The position numbers and the translations under genes are program-made. A DNA stretch of 64,000 nucleotides from Polynucleobacter nymphae (GTDB taxonomy: Bacteria; Pseudomonadota; Gammaproteobacteria; Burkholderiales; Burkholderiaceae): contig NZ_JACVPA010000001.1 of the NCBI RefSeq assembly GCF_018882155.1, positions 868,001 through 932,000 on the forward strand, read 5' to 3'. The stretch's first letter is position 1. Each line of letters begins with the position of its first letter. The notes below the pieces were generated by a model. It was not told the origin of the DNA, did not search any database, and saw only the letters and a program-made list of their open reading frames with translations. This document shows, piece after piece, positions 8,282-18,398 of this stretch.

Positions 8282-10516
8282 TTAGACTCTAGCTGCCTTT
8301 AAAGCTGCATTGAAGGTGGCGCTAGGACGCATTACTGTCTTGCACTTCTCTGTATCAATCACAAAGTAGCCACCGATATCTGCTGGCTTGCCTTGCACTG
8401 CTTTGAACTCATCCACAATCTTCTGCTCGTTTGACTGTAGAGATTTAGCTAAAGGTGTGAAATACGCTTGCAATTCTTTATCTTCAGTTTGGGCGGCTAA
8501 AGCTTCTGCCCAATACATCGCCAAGTAGAACTGGCTACCACGGTTATCTAATTCACCGGTGCGTGGAGAAGGCGACTTATTGTTTAGCAATAATTTGCCA
8601 GTAGCCTCATCTAAGGTACGAGCCAAGATCTTCACTTTAGCATTGCCTGTCTTATCACCCACATCTTCCAGAGATACTGCCAAAGCTAAGTACTCACCCA
8701 GTGAATCCCAACGCAAGTGGTTTTCTTCCACCAACTGTTGTACGTGCTTCGGTGCAGAACCACCAGCACCAGTTTCAAAGAGGCCGCCGCCTGCCATCAA
8801 AGGCACGATGGACAACATCTTTGCACTAGTACCTAATTCCATAATTGGGAACAAGTCGGTGAGGTAATCACGCAAGATATTGCCAGTAACAGAGATGGTG
8901 TCTTTGCCACGAATCACACGCTCGAGTGTGTAACGCATTGCGCGAGTCTGGGACATGACCTGAATATCTACACCCTTAAGATCATGGTCTTTGAGGTAAG
9001 TATTGACCTTCTTAGTCAACTCAGCTTCGTGTGGACGATACTCGTCTAACCAAAATACTGCTGGAGTATTAGAGAGTCGCGCGCGGTTGACGGCCAACTT
9101 CACCCAGTCACGAATCGGAGCGTCTTTCAATTGACACATACGCCAGATATCGCCCTCTTCCACATGTTGCTCGAGCAATACAGTACCGTCATCAGCAACA
9201 ATACGGGCTACGCCAGCTTCAGGAATTTCAAAAGTCTTGTCATGTGAACCATACTCTTCAGCTTGTTGAGCCATCAAACCCACGTTAGGTACGGTGCCCA
9301 TGGTCGTGGGATCAAAGTTACCGTGCGTCTTACAGAAGTTGATCATTTCTTGATAGATACGCGCAAAGGTACTTTCTGGAATAACTGCTTTAGTGTCATG
9401 TAAGCGACCATCAGCTCCCCACATCTTGCCGCCAGCACGAATCATTGCTGGCATCGAAGCATCTACGATCACATCGCTTGGAGAATGTAAGTTCGTAATG
9501 CCTTTCGCAGAATCCACCATTGCTAATGCTGGGCGGTGTTCATGGCAAGCATGCACATCTTCAATAATTTCTTCGCGCTTTGACTCTGGCAGAGTCTTGA
9601 TCTTTTCATATAGGCTACTCATGCCGTTATTGACATTGACGCCCAGCTCTTCAAACAGCTTGGCATGTTTCGCAAAAGCGTCTTTATAGAAAATCTTCAC
9701 GGCGTGACCAAATACGATCGGATGAGAGATCTTCATCATGGTGGCCTTCACGTGCAAGGACCACATCATGCCAGTCTTGTAAGCATCTTCGATTTCTTTT
9801 TCGTAGAATTCGCACAATGCTTTTTTACTCATGAACATACTGTCGATGATTTCGCCAGCAATTAAAGAAACTTTGGGCTTAAGCACAATGGTCTTGCCGC
9901 TCTTGGTTACCAAGTCCATTTTCACATCGCATGCTTTAGTCATGGTCATGGACTTTTCGCCAGCGTAGAAATCACCGCCATGCATATGCGATACATGGGT
10001 ACGGGAAGCTTGGCTCCACTCACCCATCGAGTGAGGATGTTGACGTGCAAACTGTTTCACTGCATTTGGTGCGCGACGATCAGAGTTGCCTTCACGTAAA
10101 ACTGGATTGACTGCACTACCTAAGCATTTGGAATAACGAGTGCGAATGACTTTCTCTTCCTCACTCTTTGGATCATCTGGGAAATTGGGGATCTTATAGC
10201 CCTTCAATTGCAATTCTTTAATCGCTGCCAGTAATTGAGGTACGGAAGCGCTGATATTGGGCAACTTAATAATGTTGGTATCTGGCAATAAAGTCATCTT
10301 ACCGAGCGCGGCCAAGTTATCAGGCACTTTTTGCTCAGCTGTCAGGCAATCTGAAAATTCAGCCAGGATGCGGGCAGCAATAGAAATGTCGCTCTTCACA
10401 ATCTCAACGCCAACAGGTGCAGTAAAAGTACGAATAATCGGCAGAAATGCACAAGTTGCCAAGAGTGGCGCCTCATCTGTCAGGGTGTAAATAATCTTTG
10501 ATTTCTCTGCAGCCAT
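8282..10516 (-). CDS. icd: Monomeric NADP-dependent isocitrate dehydrogenase
   Basis: 744-residue monomeric (IDH-II type) isocitrate dehydrogenase, converting isocitrate plus NADP+ to 2-oxoglutarate, CO2 and NADPH in the TCA cycle. Length (about 740) and sequence are typical: [24 protein letters not shown] at the N-terminus, [26 protein letters not shown] in the substrate-binding region, and [21 protein letters not shown] near the C-terminus. It is a single-gene unit: a 236-nt gap separates it from the divergent MFS gene, and a terminator follows. Confidence 0.96.
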   Translation of the reverse strand: MAAEKSKIIYTLTDEAPLLATCAFLPIIRTFTAPVGVEIVKSDISIAARILAEFSDCLTAEQKVPDNLAALGKMTLLPDTNIIKLPNISASVPQLLAAIKELQLKGYKIPNFPDDPKSEEEKVIRTRYSKCLGSAVNPVLREGNSDRRAPNAVKQFARQHPHSMGEWSQASRTHVSHMHGGDFYAGEKSMTMTKACDVKMDLVTKSGKTIVLKPKVSLIAGEIIDSMFMSKKALCEFYEKEIEDAYKTGMMWSLHVKATMMKISHPIVFGHAVKIFYKDAFAKHAKLFEELGVNVNNGMSSLYEKIKTLPESKREEIIEDVHACHEHRPALAMVDSAKGITNLHSPSDVIVDASMPAMIRAGGKMWGADGRLHDTKAVIPESTFARIYQEMINFCKTHGNFDPTTMGTVPNVGLMAQQAEEYGSHDKTFEIPEAGVARIVADDGTVLLEQHVEEGDIWRMCQLKDAPIRDWVKLAVNRARLSNTPAVFWLDEYRPHEAELTKKVNTYLKDHDLKGVDIQVMSQTRAMRYTLERVIRGKDTISVTGNILRDYLTDLFPIMELGTSAKMLSIVPLMAGGGLFETGAGGSAPKHVQQLVEENHLRWDSLGEYLALAVSLEDVGDKTGNAKVKILARTLDEATGKLLLNNKSPSPRTGELDNRGSQFYLAMYWAEALAAQTEDKELQAYFTPLAKSLQSNEQKIVDEFKAVQGKPADIGGYFVIDTEKCKTVMRPSATFNAALKAARV

Positions 10517-10752
10517 GAACGTTTCCTTAATATTGAAAAATTACAGGGCCAGGTTTTTACCCAGCCAGTCCCACATCCCCATTTTGCAAGCCGCTTTTAG
10601 CGCACCCATTGCCAATGAGGGGAGCCTTCCATTTTAAATCATTGGGCTTGGCAAAATTGGTAGATTTAGAGCCTAAATGCCTGAAAGGCGCACAATTTCA
10701 GGGAATCTAGTAAAACTGCTAAAGACGCTAGATTGCCCGTAAACTCTATCTA

Positions 10753-11964
10753 ATGAGCAACAAGCACCCTTTACTCAATAAAAACCTCTTACTGCTCATT
10801 GTTTGCCAGGGTCTATTCCTGACTAATAACGTCACCTTTATTGCTATTAATGGTTTAGTTGGCTTTAGCCTTGCGCCTGTCGCCTGGATGGCTACATTGC
10901 CAGTGATGGGCTATGTTGTAGGGGGCGCCTTCTCCACCTCGATTGTTGCAAAATCCCAAAATTACTTTGGTCGGAAGATTTCTTTTCAGTTAGGGCTATT
11001 AGTAGCAGTGCTCTCGGCGCTCTTATGCGCTTACGCAGCGATCACTAAGAATTTCTGGCTCTTGGTAATGGGCACCTTCATTGCTGGCTACTATAGTGCT
11101 AACGGACAGCTCTACCGTTTTGCTGCTGCCGAACTGACTGAAGCTAGCCAACGAGATAAAGCAGTGTCATGGGTTTTAGCTGGGGGCATTCTCGGAGCAG
11201 TGATTGGACCCAACCTAGCCTCTTGGACGCGCGATCTTTTTGATACTGCATTTTTGGGCGCCTACCTGACTCTTTCAATAGCGGGACTGCTTGGGATCTT
11301 CGTCATGCAGTTGATTCACTTTCCAGAAGAATTCAAAACTCAGCACGCGCTATCAGACGGCAGGTCTCTAAAGACCATCCTACAGCAGCCCATCTTTATG
11401 GTGGCCGTCATTGGTGCCGCCCTTGGTTATGGTGTCATGAATTTGCTCATGGCAGCAACTCCACTGGCAATGCAAATCTGTGGATTGCCTTTCTCAGATA
11501 CAGCCCTAGTATTGGAATGGCATGTGATTGGCATGTTTGCACCAGGATTTTTTACTGGGTCTCTGATTCAACGCTTTGGCACTCTGAAAATTATGGGGGT
11601 TGGTGTACTTCTTAACTTTATTTGTATCTTAATTGCATTAACCGGCACCGATCTTCATCAATTCCTCCTTGCACTATTTTTACTGGGGGTTGGTTGGAAC
11701 TTTTTATTTACTGGGTCTACCTCCTTGGCGATGACTGCTTACAAACCCAATGAACGGGATAAGGCTCAGGCTGCAATTAACTTTTTTGTTTTTGCTACGA
11801 TGGCATTTACTTCATTTGGATCTGGAGCTTTGATTACCTCACAAGGCTGGAGCTTCCTCAACCTAGGATCGCTCTTTCCTGTCGTGGTGACTGCAGCAGC
11901 TCTGTTATGGCTCGCTAGTCAAAACAAGAAACAGAAGACGCAGAAAAAACACCTGTCAGCTTAA
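10753..11964 (+). CDS. MFS transporter
   Basis: 403-residue integral membrane protein with about 12 hydrophobic segments in two halves, typical of the major facilitator superfamily. A loop-2/3-like motif is visible in YFGRKISFQLGLL, followed by AGYYSANGQLYRFAAAEL. The second half begins around residue 210 after a polar loop. The substrate cannot be predicted. Its end overlaps the convergent hypothetical gene by 4 nt. Confidence 0.85.
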   Translation: MSNKHPLLNKNLLLLIVCQGLFLTNNVTFIAINGLVGFSLAPVAWMATLPVMGYVVGGAFSTSIVAKSQNYFGRKISFQLGLLVAVLSALLCAYAAITKNFWLLVMGTFIAGYYSANGQLYRFAAAELTEASQRDKAVSWVLAGGILGAVIGPNLASWTRDLFDTAFLGAYLTLSIAGLLGIFVMQLIHFPEEFKTQHALSDGRSLKTILQQPIFMVAVIGAALGYGVMNLLMAATPLAMQICGLPFSDTALVLEWHVIGMFAPGFFTGSLIQRFGTLKIMGVGVLLNFICILIALTGTDLHQFLLALFLLGVGWNFLFTGSTSLAMTAYKPNERDKAQAAINFFVFATMAFTSFGSGALITSQGWSFLNLGSLFPVVVTAAALLWLASQNKKQKTQKKHLSA

Positions 11965-12977
11965 GAAGTTTTTGCGAGCGGTAAATTAAATAAAAGGTTT
12001 TGGGGTTTGAGCTTGAGTTGCTTTTGCTCATTCATGGCGATCGCCATATAGACTGGCTTACCCGCCTGCGCTTTAGCTAGGGCTGCCTCATCAATAAAGT
12101 CTAGACGGAACAGGCAGATCACTTTCTCTAGCTCATCTGCTTCAACAGATTCCTTGTTATATAGCTTATTGAGTATCTCCGTTGCCACCGCATCTAAGCC
12201 TACATGCCATGACCACTTGGGGTCACTAATTTGTTGCATGGGTGTAATACGTACCTTAGCCCCCAGAAAATGCTCTACCCACTTTTCCAGGACGCGGCAA
12301 AAGTGATTAATTGGTTCATGTCCAAAGTTCAGCTGTACTGCGAAATCAAAATCCTCATTTCGAGCCCAGTACTCGGCAGCATTTTCTTCATACAAGACAT
12401 CTAAGTCAGTTGACCTCATCGTCATAGATTTACCCTTCAGTAAGTCCATGATGTTCCCGGTATCACCTGCTTGGGCATTGCGGGCTACCACTTCTTCGTC
12501 CGCGCCCATGACAATCGCGTCTTCAAGCACAGTAATCTTTTGAGTTCTAAAGAATAATTCGCCCATACGCACTTCTAGAGGATGGGCTTGGTCGCCCAAT
12601 ATATGCCTTACAAAGATCTGGGCTAATTGGGCTACAAATAAAGGTGGCACATCCACTCCCTCACCCTTGAATAAGCTCATATAAAAACTCTCTAGGGAAC
12701 TGGCTGCCAATAGCCGTGCGCGATAGCGCAACCAAACCCGGTAGTTTTCTTGTATATCCTCATCCGCCATAGTGGCAATTTCATGGTCGGTAATATCGGC
12801 ACGGGGGTTTTGTAGCAAGCGCTGATGCAAGGATTGTTCGATGGCGCAGGACTCTGGAACCAAGCTCAGCTCAGGCCTGTACAAATAGGTTCGCAAAAAG
12901 TCATCTGTCACCAAGAGCTGATGATCTGGGCTTACTAAGAGGGTGTTATATGCGGAATTGGGCCAATAATTTGTCAT
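11961..12977 (-). CDS. Conserved hypothetical protein (DUF6352-like)
   Basis: Soluble, acidic protein of about 338 residues. It begins MTNYWPNSAYNTLLVSPDHQLLVTDDFLRTYLYRPELSLVPESC, which I recognise, without certainty, as the start of a betaproteobacterial family of unknown function (DUF6352). The frame is open 27 nt further upstream (ATG at 13004), but MVSLIWLHD does not fit the family, so I prefer the ATG at 12977. No catalytic motif, signal peptide or membrane segment is visible. It lies immediately upstream of, and divergent from, the FKBP gene. Confidence 0.72.
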   Translation of the reverse strand: MTNYWPNSAYNTLLVSPDHQLLVTDDFLRTYLYRPELSLVPESCAIEQSLHQRLLQNPRADITDHEIATMADEDIQENYRVWLRYRARLLAASSLESFYMSLFKGEGVDVPPLFVAQLAQIFVRHILGDQAHPLEVRMGELFFRTQKITVLEDAIVMGADEEVVARNAQAGDTGNIMDLLKGKSMTMRSTDLDVLYEENAAEYWARNEDFDFAVQLNFGHEPINHFCRVLEKWVEHFLGAKVRITPMQQISDPKWSWHVGLDAVATEILNKLYNKESVEADELEKVICLFRLDFIDEAALAKAQAGKPVYMAIAMNEQKQLKLKPQNLLFNLPLAKTS

Positions 12978-13065
12978 GTCATGGAGCCAAATGAGGCTCA
13001 CCATCAGAATCGATAAAGCTCAGAATATACTAGCCAGTCAATTTGTGTGAAATAGGAAAAATATC

Positions 13066-13413
13066 ATGAGTGAACTTAAAAAAATCGATACCGTCGTAGG
13101 CGACGGCAAAGAAGCTGTAACTGGCAACCATGTTGACGTGCATTACACAGGCTGGCTCTATGATGAGAAAGCAACTGACCACAAAGGCCAGAAGTTTGAT
13201 AGCTCATTAGACCGTGGCCAACTATTCAGCTTCCCATTGGGCGCTGGTCATGTGATTAAGGGTTGGGATGAAGGTGTTGCTGGTATGAAGATTGGCGGGA
13301 AACGCACACTCATCATTCCTTCTGACATGGGCTACGGTCCACGCGGTGCAGGTGGCGTGATCCCACCCAATGCCACTTTAGTTTTTGATGTGGAGTTGCA
13401 TGGCGTCAATTGA
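13066..13413 (+). CDS. FKBP-type peptidyl-prolyl cis-trans isomerase
   Basis: 115-residue single-domain FKBP that isomerises X-Pro bonds. Typical features are [11 protein letters not shown], the [11 protein letters not shown] segment, [30 protein letters not shown] and [23 protein letters not shown]. No signal peptide, so cytoplasmic. It has its own terminator. Confidence 0.95.
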   Translation: MSELKKIDTVVGDGKEAVTGNHVDVHYTGWLYDEKATDHKGQKFDSSLDRGQLFSFPLGAGHVIKGWDEGVAGMKIGGKRTLIIPSDMGYGPRGAGGVIPPNATLVFDVELHGVN

Positions 13414-13450
13414 TCACCAAGTCATCTGCCCTATTTAGTTAGCGGAATGT

Positions 13451-13478
13451 AAAAAAGTCACCCTAGGGTGACTTTTTT
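13451..13478. terminator. Bidirectional terminator between FKBP and lytic transglycosylase genes
   Basis: A 28-nt perfect palindrome (AAAAAAGTCACCCT and its complement) with A-run and T-run flanks, which would end transcription from both convergent genes. Confidence 0.88.
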
Positions 13479-13516
13479 CTATCTCATTGCTTCTACAAAT
13501 TGAGGTGTTACTTATA

Positions 13517-14503
13517 TTAAGAGCGGGCATCCTTGCCATTTAAGGTCAAACGATTAGTAGATCCGTTTTGGCAAAGGCTAATGAGACGATTTCTTTCAGC
13601 CATGACCTTGTCGGCATAGCCACCGTCATCTTCAGCATTAGCAGCGCCGACGTAGTACTTCAACCCATTGCGCAATGAACCTGCGGTAGCGATCAAGTAC
13701 TTCAAAATATAGGCTCCCACCCGAATATTGACTTCAGGCTTCACTGCTTCGGTTGTGCCACCATACAAATCATATTTATCTTTATGCACTGAAGTCATGA
13801 CTTGCATGAGACCTTCGGCACCAGCATGACTCTTAGTATTTGGGTTGAAGTTTGACTCAACCGAAATCACAGCCAACAACAGCACCGGATCAATATTGAC
13901 TTCTTTGGCAATCAAAATAGTGTTCGATACATACTCTTCGATCTTGGCGCGATCAAGCTTATATTTCTTCTCAAAGAAATCGGCAACCGCACGTTGATTT
14001 TGAATCGAGCCCATCAAGTTGCTATCTAAGGCTTGAGGATCAATCCTAGAAGTCGGAATGCGATCAGCCAAATGAGAAATCGATTTGACCTGCATCTGGG
14101 CAACAGATGGCATCAACAAAGCCACTGTCTGCTGCTTGGCGCTGCTTAAGCCAGTTGAGAGGGGATTAGATTTGTTATAGATCACAGCAGCAATGCCAGA
14201 ATCTGCCATCTGGGTAGTGCTGTCGTTTGCAGTCTTATATTCCTCGAGCATGCTAAAGCCATTGCTCCAAACAATATGACGGGCTTCATCTGGCACTAAG
14301 ACGCGGGCTAAATCAAAAGCACCAGCATTGGTACCGTTACCAGAAAGCCAAAGACCCACCACCATGAACACAGCAACAACGAGTACGCCATTGATGACTC
14401 GGTAAACCGGAGCCATGGCATGCGCCAGTAGATCTTTAGCTACCAGGATTACTGGCTTGCGATCTTGCGCCCCACTCAAATTGTTCGTTAAACATTTACT
14501 CAT
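13517..14503 (-). CDS. Membrane-anchored lytic transglycosylase (SLT domain)
   Basis: 328-residue peptidoglycan-cleaving enzyme. One N-terminal membrane segment (about residues 33-55, VYRVINGVLVVAVFMVVGLWL) anchors it in the inner membrane, facing the periplasm. A low-complexity linker follows, then a soluble lytic transglycosylase domain from about residue 190, with catalytic Glu216 in AVISVESNFNP, the GAEGLMQVM motif and NIRVGAYILKYL. The C-terminal AAN and YADKV fit the family. It is transcribed alone towards the bidirectional terminator. Confidence 0.9.
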   Translation of the reverse strand: MSKCLTNNLSGAQDRKPVILVAKDLLAHAMAPVYRVINGVLVVAVFMVVGLWLSGNGTNAGAFDLARVLVPDEARHIVWSNGFSMLEEYKTANDSTTQMADSGIAAVIYNKSNPLSTGLSSAKQQTVALLMPSVAQMQVKSISHLADRIPTSRIDPQALDSNLMGSIQNQRAVADFFEKKYKLDRAKIEEYVSNTILIAKEVNIDPVLLLAVISVESNFNPNTKSHAGAEGLMQVMTSVHKDKYDLYGGTTEAVKPEVNIRVGAYILKYLIATAGSLRNGLKYYVGAANAEDDGGYADKVMAERNRLISLCQNGSTNRLTLNGKDARS

Positions 14504-15008
14504 CTATTTATTTGCGACACCCCTAAAACCCAGATACTGATTTATGTTGCATCGCAATACGTAAAAAACATGGGTCATCCTAAGAAGGTTCTTATATCAA
14601 GTCAAGAATAAAGAAAGTCATTTCGATAACTTTTTGATCTCGAAATACGGGATCTCCCGTATACGTCTTCTTATATTGATATTTATTCTATTAAAATCAA
14701 ACACTTATAGAAGTTAGGGAACACTAATTTCATACTGTAAAAAAATCCTTAAATTATGACTTTTTTACGATTTAGCCTAAAAAATAGGCTCATAAAATCG
14801 TACATCTAGTGTTTTAGGATCAAATTATTTCTACCGGTAGTACCCCGTGCAGATTACCGCAAGGCATTATTTTCAAAGTCTTTCTTCATAGAAAAGAGGC
14901 GTTTACCCAAATCCAATCCCCTCTTTTGGCTAGATTCTGATTGGCTCCAGAGCTAGTGCGGATGAAAAGGGAAGAAAGATCTGGTGGCTCGTCCTACACT
15001 GAAATCCT
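14504..15008. other. 505-nt gene-free gap with several inverted repeats
   Basis: No convincing ORF on either strand. It holds three inverted repeats: 14645-14662 (ATACGGG-ATCT-CCCGTAT), 14766-14802 (8-bp outer stem TACGATTT/AAATCGTA plus 5-bp inner stem AGCCT/AGGCT, 4-nt bulge) and 14892-14927 (AAAAGAGG/CCTCTTTT). They could be parts of the divergent promoters, operator sites or a small RNA; none matches a class I know. Confidence 0.5.
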
Positions 15009-15731
15009 ATGAAAATCTTTCGCAAGTTTCTCGTCCTTGGCGCCCTTCTCAGCCTGCTCAGCCCCCTGAGCGCCTTTGCCTTATTTGAAGAATGCAAAGA
15101 TCTGTTTCCAAAGCAGCAAATACCCAGCACCCAAGAAGTAGGGCGAGATCTCTGTTTTGATAGCTTTGCGATCTATTACTCACCTATCGATAAGAAACCT
15201 ATCTATACAGTCGAGAAGCTGAGTAAAGAGCAGCTATCGGCTCCTCACCCTAAAAGAAGTAATCAGTTTTATGAGGAGGCTAGACTGCCTCTGGCAGAGC
15301 GCTCGCTGCTCTCAGACTATCGTGGTAGCGGCTATGACCGGGGTCACAATGCCCCAGCGGGAGATATGACTAATGAGCGGGCAATGGCCCAGTCCTTCTC
15401 ATTGGCAAATATGATGCCTCAGGCCAGACAAAACAATCAGGGCATTTGGGCCAAGAATGTGGAGGAGCCGACCAGACTCTATGTCAAAAGAGTTGCTGGC
15501 GATATTTTTGTCTATACCGGATCGACTGGTAGTAGTGGCAGCATCGGCGGCAGTCGCGTGACCATTCCCAGTCATTTATATAAATTGGTATATGACCCAA
15601 ATAAAAATATGGCATGGGCTTATTGGATTGAGAACACCAACGAAGCAACAATGAGTCCGCCTATCTCTTATCAAGACCTCGTTCAAAAAACAGGAATTGA
15701 TTTTCAGTTACCGCTCAAATTAAAGCAATGA
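15009..15731 (+). CDS. Secreted DNA/RNA non-specific endonuclease (NUC1 family)
   Basis: 240-residue sugar-non-specific nuclease of the beta-beta-alpha metal type. It has a signal peptide (about residues 1-24, ending SAFA), then the catalytic DRGH motif with general-base His113 in SGYDRGHNAPAGDM and the metal-binding Asn in ANMMPQARQNNQGIWAKNVE. It probably degrades nucleic acid in the periplasm or outside the cell. Its 3' end overlaps the convergent DUF3820-like gene by 12 nt. Confidence 0.92.
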   Translation: MKIFRKFLVLGALLSLLSPLSAFALFEECKDLFPKQQIPSTQEVGRDLCFDSFAIYYSPIDKKPIYTVEKLSKEQLSAPHPKRSNQFYEEARLPLAERSLLSDYRGSGYDRGHNAPAGDMTNERAMAQSFSLANMMPQARQNNQGIWAKNVEEPTRLYVKRVAGDIFVYTGSTGSSGSIGGSRVTIPSHLYKLVYDPNKNMAWAYWIENTNEATMSPPISYQDLVQKTGIDFQLPLKLKQ

Positions 15732-15962
15732 CGATCTAGCTTTCAAGCCATGCGCCCGTTGAATCGGCGCCAATAGTCCACGCAAGCCATTGTGATCGAG
15801 CGTATGCATTAGCTCTAGCAACTGACCCAACTCTCCTTGAGGAAACCCCTCACGCGCAAACCAGGCTAAATAATTTCCTGGTAAGTCTGCCAAAGCACGC
15901 CCAGCATATTTGCCGAAGGGCATTTTCATTAAAACCAGTTTCTCGAGGGCTTCTGCATTCAT
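15720..15962 (-). CDS. DUF3820-family small protein
   Basis: 80-residue protein with the family signature MPFGKYAGRALADLPGNYLAWFAREGFPQGELG (residues 14-46), seen in small DUF3820 proteins and in some exonuclease C-termini. It is soluble with no signal peptide; function is unknown. It converges on the nuclease gene with a 12-nt overlap. Confidence 0.8.
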   Translation of the reverse strand: MNAEALEKLVLMKMPFGKYAGRALADLPGNYLAWFAREGFPQGELGQLLELMHTLDHNGLRGLLAPIQRAHGLKARSSLL

Positions 15963-16036
15963 TAAAGAGAAATCTTACAAGCAAAAATGAGAAGCCCTAT
16001 AAATCTCGCCATTAATCAGGTCATGGTCATTTTTAC

Positions 16037-16057
16037 AAATGAGAATGATTCTCATTT
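16037..16057. promoter_or_regulatory. Fur box
   Basis: A perfect 21-bp palindrome with 10-bp arms (AAATGAGAAT, central G, ATTCTCATTT), close to the GATAATGATAATCATTATC Fur consensus. It lies 54 bp upstream of the first gene of the flavin operon. A TATATT at 16063-16068 may be the -10, so Fur-Fe2+ would cover the promoter. Confidence 0.87.
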
Positions 16058-16110
16058 GATGATATATTGAAAATTATTCCTACTTAGATTTTTTCAACCA
16101 CCAACCTGAG

Positions 16111-17031
16111 ATGACTATGAAATTAACCATCAAAAGACTGATTGCCTTTAGCTTTATTCTCGCAACCGCCCTTCATTTCTCCTTTGCCCATGCAGGCGAA
16201 GGAGTATTTGGCTGGATCTACACACTAGACCTTCAACCCAAAGGTAAGCTCGAATTTGAACAACGTTTGCAATTGAACCAACAGCAGGCAGCTGGAACCT
16301 ATGAAGCATGGACAGCGAGATCCGAGTTGGAATATGGCCTCACAAATGATCTGCAAATTGCTGGCTATATCAATTCGTATTACACCAACGCTAGTCAGAA
16401 CTACACCAATCCTGAAGCATGTGGAGAAGAACCTACTTGCACAGGTGGTTATGCAGTACCTTCCTCACATGATCCTGCCACCCCTTATAGAAAGAGCGGT
16501 ATTGAAGGTGGCTCACTCGAAGCCATTTATAGACTCACCAATCCAGTCACTTCACCTGTTGGCGTTGGTTTTTATCTAGAACCGACCTGGGGGAGAAATA
16601 AAGATGAACTCTCAGCAAGGCTTTTACTACAGTCCAACTTCATCGATGATCGTTTAATACTGGCCGGTAACGTCGTCGTAGCAAATGAACGCTTGAAGTT
16701 TATTGAGAATGGCGATGTGCCTGAATCGATGCTCGATTTTTTAGTGGGTGCTAGTTATCGCTTTGCTCCCAAGTGGTCTGCAGGAGTTGAAGCACGCTTT
16801 CATAATGATTACTCAGAACTCAATCTGCGCAACCAAGTGCAACGCGCTACCTTTATTGGCCCCAATATGCACTATGCCGCTAAAGACTGGTGGGTAACTG
16901 GTGCTTGGCGTTACCAACTGGCAGGGGGAAACTGCATGGGTGGTGGCGAAGCTGAATGCTCTGATGCTCGGGTATGGGATAGCCACACCGTCAATGAATT
17001 TATTGTCAAAGTTGGCTTTCCATTGAACTAG
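16111..17031 (+). CDS. Outer-membrane beta-barrel-like protein (DUF6662-like)
   Basis: 306-residue exported protein. The signal peptide ends at about residue 28 (FSFAHAGEG). The rest alternates polar and hydrophobic residues with many aromatic girdle positions, and ends in a strand (HTVNEFIVKVGFPLN), as in outer-membrane barrels. It resembles a poorly described family of barrel-like proteins (DUF6662). The ATG at 16117 is an alternative start. It is the first gene behind a Fur box and is followed after 11 nt by the FMN-binding protein, so it may be the outer-membrane part of an iron-related redox or uptake path. Confidence 0.75.
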   Translation: MTMKLTIKRLIAFSFILATALHFSFAHAGEGVFGWIYTLDLQPKGKLEFEQRLQLNQQQAAGTYEAWTARSELEYGLTNDLQIAGYINSYYTNASQNYTNPEACGEEPTCTGGYAVPSSHDPATPYRKSGIEGGSLEAIYRLTNPVTSPVGVGFYLEPTWGRNKDELSARLLLQSNFIDDRLILAGNVVVANERLKFIENGDVPESMLDFLVGASYRFAPKWSAGVEARFHNDYSELNLRNQVQRATFIGPNMHYAAKDWWVTGAWRYQLAGGNCMGGGEAECSDARVWDSHTVNEFIVKVGFPLN

Positions 17032-17042
17032 AGACAAAGAAA

Positions 17043-17576
17043 TTGATGAACTGGAAACCCAACCCTGTTGCGATTGTTGGCCTAGCAATGGTAAGCGCAC
17101 CTATCATTGCTCAGGCAAAAATTTATGTAAATGCAGAGCAAGTACAAAAAATATTCTTCCCCACTAAACAGCTTAGTCAAGCACCCCTCCTCATCAGTGA
17201 GGATTTACAAGAAAAGATGCGGGTAGCTTCTAGTATTCGGCACCCCTTTCAAGGGGATCGCATCTGGAAAACATCTGATGGTAGTTGGCTCATCATTGAT
17301 GAGGTGGTCGGTAAGCACGAGATGATTACTTATGCTGTTGCGATTGCCCCCAACGGTAGTGTTTTAGGTATTGAGATTATGGAATATGTTGAATCGTATG
17401 GTTATGAAGTAGCAGAAGCCTGGTGGCGCGAACAATTTGTTGGCAAGACTGCAAAAGACCCCATCAAGCTTAATCAGGATATTCAGAATATTGGCGGCGC
17501 TACCCTGTCTTGCAAACACATTACTGATGGCGTGAAGCGAGTAGCCGTTTTATATGAGTTAGCCTTGAAAAAATAA
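17043..17576 (+). CDS. Periplasmic FMN-binding domain protein
   Basis: 177-residue exported protein with an N-terminal signal peptide (hydrophobic to about residue 22, APIIAQA) and one FMN-bind domain. The motif IGGATLSC near the C-terminus (Thr154) is the site where ApbE attaches FMN covalently by a phosphoester bond. It is followed directly by apbE, which supports covalent flavinylation. It likely acts as a one-domain electron carrier in the periplasm between an inner-membrane donor and an outer acceptor. Confidence 0.87.
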   Translation: MMNWKPNPVAIVGLAMVSAPIIAQAKIYVNAEQVQKIFFPTKQLSQAPLLISEDLQEKMRVASSIRHPFQGDRIWKTSDGSWLIIDEVVGKHEMITYAVAIAPNGSVLGIEIMEYVESYGYEVAEAWWREQFVGKTAKDPIKLNQDIQNIGGATLSCKHITDGVKRVAVLYELALKK

Positions 17577-17579
17577 ATC

Positions 17580-18398
17580 ATGCAGCGCTGCCAAGCCCTT
17601 TTAGGAACATATGTAGAGATCTCTTCTGATCAAGATGATAGCCAAGCGGTAGATAAAGCATTTGCTGCAGTAAAACAGGTTCAAGATTTAATGGGCTTTC
17701 ATCATCCTTTTAGTGAACTGAGCCAAATCAACCGCTGGGCCCACCAAGTTTCGCTTGAGCTTCATCCCTGGACCGCACAAATTCTCAAACTTGCTCAAGA
17801 GATTCATCAGCAATCAAATGGTTTATTCAATTGCGGCATTGGCCACCGACTTGTAGCTGCTGGGCTCTTGCCGCGCCATATTGATTTATCTAGCCACAAA
17901 CTCGGCGGCATCGAAGATATCCATTTTTTAGACTCACAGCTCATCACCTCTAGCAAGCCCATCTGTTTAGATCTTGGAGGTATTGCCAAGGGCTTTGCAG
18001 TCGACAAGGCAGTGGAGAGCTTGATCTCCAGTGGAGTCGAATCTGGGTGCGTAAATGCCGGAGGTGACTTGCGGGTCTTTGGTGATAAGCCAAAATCAAT
18101 CCAAATCCGGAATCCAAGTCTACCGATGCAGTTAATCGACATTGGCTCATTACAAAATGGAGCCATCGCTACCAGTGGCTTGTACTTTACGAATAGAGAT
18201 GAGCAGCAAAGCCATATGATCAATCCATTTGCGCAAGATGAATCTGAAGTGCATATCCATTTCTCTAGCTCTTATTCCGTTATAGCAAACGAATGTGTCT
18301 ATGCAGATGCACTCACCAAGGTATTGGCTCTCTGTACAGCACATGATCACCCCTGCTTAAATTACTTCTCTGCAAAGGCCATCAGGATTACTGCATGA
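17580..18398 (+). CDS. apbE: ApbE, FAD:protein FMN transferase (no signal peptide)
   Basis: 272-residue FAD:protein FMN transferase, which attaches FMN to Thr of FMN-bind proteins using FAD and Mg2+. Motifs are LGTYVEIS at the N-terminus, the CLDLGGIAKGFAVDKAVESL segment and VNAGGDLRVFG. It is shorter than typical ApbE (about 330-350) because it lacks an N-terminal signal or lipoprotein peptide. An in-frame stop 3 nt upstream (17574-17576, the stop of the FMN-binding gene) rules out a longer start. The two genes are thus in the same frame, separated only by TAA-ATC. Its stop overlaps the next gene by 4 nt. Confidence 0.9.
   Translation: MQRCQALLGTYVEISSDQDDSQAVDKAFAAVKQVQDLMGFHHPFSELSQINRWAHQVSLELHPWTAQILKLAQEIHQQSNGLFNCGIGHRLVAAGLLPRHIDLSSHKLGGIEDIHFLDSQLITSSKPICLDLGGIAKGFAVDKAVESLISSGVESGCVNAGGDLRVFGDKPKSIQIRNPSLPMQLIDIGSLQNGAIATSGLYFTNRDEQQSHMINPFAQDESEVHIHFSSSYSVIANECVYADALTKVLALCTAHDHPCLNYFSAKAIRITA

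Noticed and set aside
17807-18223. 138-codon - strand ORF inside apbE
   Set aside because: Antisense shadow of a well-supported gene.
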